From: Thermoplasmatota archaeon
GTDB lineage: Archaea > Thermoplasmatota > Penumbrarchaeia > Penumbrarchaeales > Penumbrarchaeaceae
Length of the DNA stretch: 6,439 bases
Assembly: GCA_030595585.1 (NCBI GenBank)
Contig: JAUVCY010000113.1
Coordinates: forward strand, 1 to 6,439
Direction: 5' to 3'
The notes below the pieces were generated by a model. It did no database searches. It was not told the DNA's origin and saw nothing but the letters and a program-made list of their open reading frames with translations. The number at the start of each line of letters is the position of its first letter. Positions within the stretch are counted from its first letter, which is position 1. Positions 5,441-6,439 of this stretch are shown in pieces. Made by a program: the position numbers and the translations under genes.

Positions 5441-6439
5441 ATGAAGAGGAAATGGTTCCCGTCAATATCTATTCTGATCATTCTGGTTCTTGTGGAGGTC
5501 ATATCCTTTTCTCAGGGTGCGGGTGGGGCCCTCGCCGCTTCCACATCCGATCCGAGGATCTACATATCATCAGACAGCGTTCTTGAATCAGAAGCTGATG
5601 ATAATGGATGGAACGGAAATGGATCAAAAGAGAATCCCTTCATCATAGAAAATCTGACCATTGATGGTGAGAGCGGCTGGTACTGTATCAAGATGACGAA
5701 CATCACACATTCAGTGGTTGTAAGAAATTGTACCCTTTTCAACGCTTCAGGGTCTAAATATTCCAACGGAATATCTTACTACGGAGCTGGTATTTACCTT
5801 GAAAATTCAAGCGGTGTTAGTATAGAAAATTGCACTTTCTATCACAACAAGCGAGGGGTTGATTCAAGGGAAAATAATGACATTCTGGTCAGGTGGTCAA
5901 CATTCGAGAATAATACCTACCCCATTGTATTCGATCAATGTAATGATACGATCCTTGAGAATAATTCGATCTCATCATCCGATTCCAGGTGGGGAAGTCC
6001 GCTTTATCCTGCTATCAGGCTATCGCGGTGTAATTTCACTAAAGTCATCAATGGGACTGCAGAGATGCCATTTCATAATGCTCTGAGAACCTATGACTCA
6101 AATGAGCTTCACATTGACGGTTTGTTGGGACAAGAGATCGATTTGTACAGGACAAATTTCTCCTCGGTAAAAAATACGAATCACCAGCGTTCATACGGGA
6201 GCCATGTGGGAGTATTTGGTTCGAAGAACGTTTCAATACAGAATTCCACAATGGATCTCGGTGGTTACAATGGCATGGTGAGGTTGAATCGTTCAGAGAA
6301 TTGTACAGTTAGCGATTGTCATCTTGATGACACATCCTATGGTATCAGTATAGAGGATTCAAATAATATCACCATTCTTGAAAATGAGATGGGGCAAATA
6401 AGCAAATGGTCAATCAGGATCATGGGATCAGAAGATGTT
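5441..6439 (+). CDS. Partial secreted right-handed beta-helix (NosD-like) surface protein
   Basis: The frame is open from ATG 5441 to the window edge (333 codons, no stop), so the C-terminus is missing. GAGGG lies 6 nt upstream. The N-terminus is a Sec signal peptide: KRK at 2-4, a hydrophobic core at about 8-23 (SISILIILVLVEVISF), and a likely cleavage site after ALA (30-32). GNGSKENPFIIENLTIDG (59-76) is the entry motif typical of archaeal NosD/periplasmic copper-binding-like proteins. It is followed by beta-helix coils of about 22-25 residues with recurring I-x-N-C-T-F or I-L-E-N-N/E cores (92-99, 118-133, 168-178, 262-272, 286-294, 301-316). Eighteen N-x-S/T sequons are present, consistent with heavy N-glycosylation outside the cell. 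The ligand is unknown: the family fold also serves carbohydrate binding and adhesion, so copper binding should not be assumed. The coding sequence is markedly more AT-rich than the upstream genes. Confidence is high for the fold and secretion, low for a specific role. Confidence 0.9.
   Translation, partial: MKRKWFPSISILIILVLVEVISFSQGAGGALAASTSDPRIYISSDSVLESEADDNGWNGNGSKENPFIIENLTIDGESGWYCIKMTNITHSVVVRNCTLFNASGSKYSNGISYYGAGIYLENSSGVSIENCTFYHNKRGVDSRENNDILVRWSTFENNTYPIVFDQCNDTILENNSISSSDSRWGSPLYPAIRLSRCNFTKVINGTAEMPFHNALRTYDSNELHIDGLLGQEIDLYRTNFSSVKNTNHQRSYGSHVGVFGSKNVSIQNSTMDLGGYNGMVRLNRSENCTVSDCHLDDTSYGISIEDSNNITILENEMGQISKWSIRIMGSEDV

Noticed and set aside
1..6439. tRNA, rRNA, CRISPR array, insertion sequence or attachment site
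   Set aside because: No cloverleaf, rRNA-like stretch, regularly spaced direct repeats, transposase frame or flanking duplications were found on reading both strands.

Overview
The window looks like part of an archaeal chromosome, most likely a euryarchaeon of Thermoplasmatota type. This placement is an inference from gene content: an archaeal L-aspartate dehydrogenase (NadX), an archaeal TrmI tRNA methyltransferase, and a secreted NosD-like beta-helix protein rich in N-glycosylation sequons. Archaeal-style TATA elements, GGAGGTG-type Shine-Dalgarno sites and heavy AGG arginine codon use agree with it. No rRNA, tRNA, CRISPR array or insertion sequence was seen.

Layout. Positions 1-3564 form a tight minus-strand gene cluster. 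It runs from nadX (2752-3564) to a large 847-residue protein of unknown function (199-2742), then to a third gene that overlaps its stop codon by 4 nt and leaves the window at position 1. An AT-rich divergent promoter (about 3620-3650) separates nadX from a plus-strand gene for a four-repeat TPR protein (3699-4166). That gene converges on minus-strand trmI (4169-4930), with only 2 nt between the stop codons. A second divergent promoter region (4931-5062) carries one near-symmetric TATA element and overlapping inverted repeats. Downstream on the plus strand lies a 41-codon ORF with a BrnT-like toxin signature. It stops at CTT TAG, and the +1 frame continues a BrnT-like pattern. A strong hairpin terminator (5246-5279) follows. 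From 5441 to the window edge there is an open reading frame of 333 codons with no stop, encoding a signal peptide and NosD-like beta-helix repeats.

How the genes fit together. NadX feeds iminoaspartate into NAD synthesis, TrmI makes N1-methyladenosine in the tRNA T-loop, and the TPR protein is a small scaffold without a known partner. The 847-residue protein has several predicted beta-sandwich-like modules, a lysine-rich linker and a helical region, with no signal peptide or membrane segment. It is translationally linked to the truncated gene beyond it, so the two probably act together; their function is not recognisable. From about 5270 onward the DNA is clearly more AT-rich than the rest (hand-counted lines of about 33-43% GC against about 53-62%). 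This marks the beta-helix gene as compositionally different accessory material.

The most unusual item is the BrnT-like ORF, with a prfB-like CTT TAG site and a structured leader. It may be a decayed toxin, a sequencing frameshift or a recoded gene. The uncharacterised 847-residue gene and its overlapping partner are the best candidates for an undescribed system.
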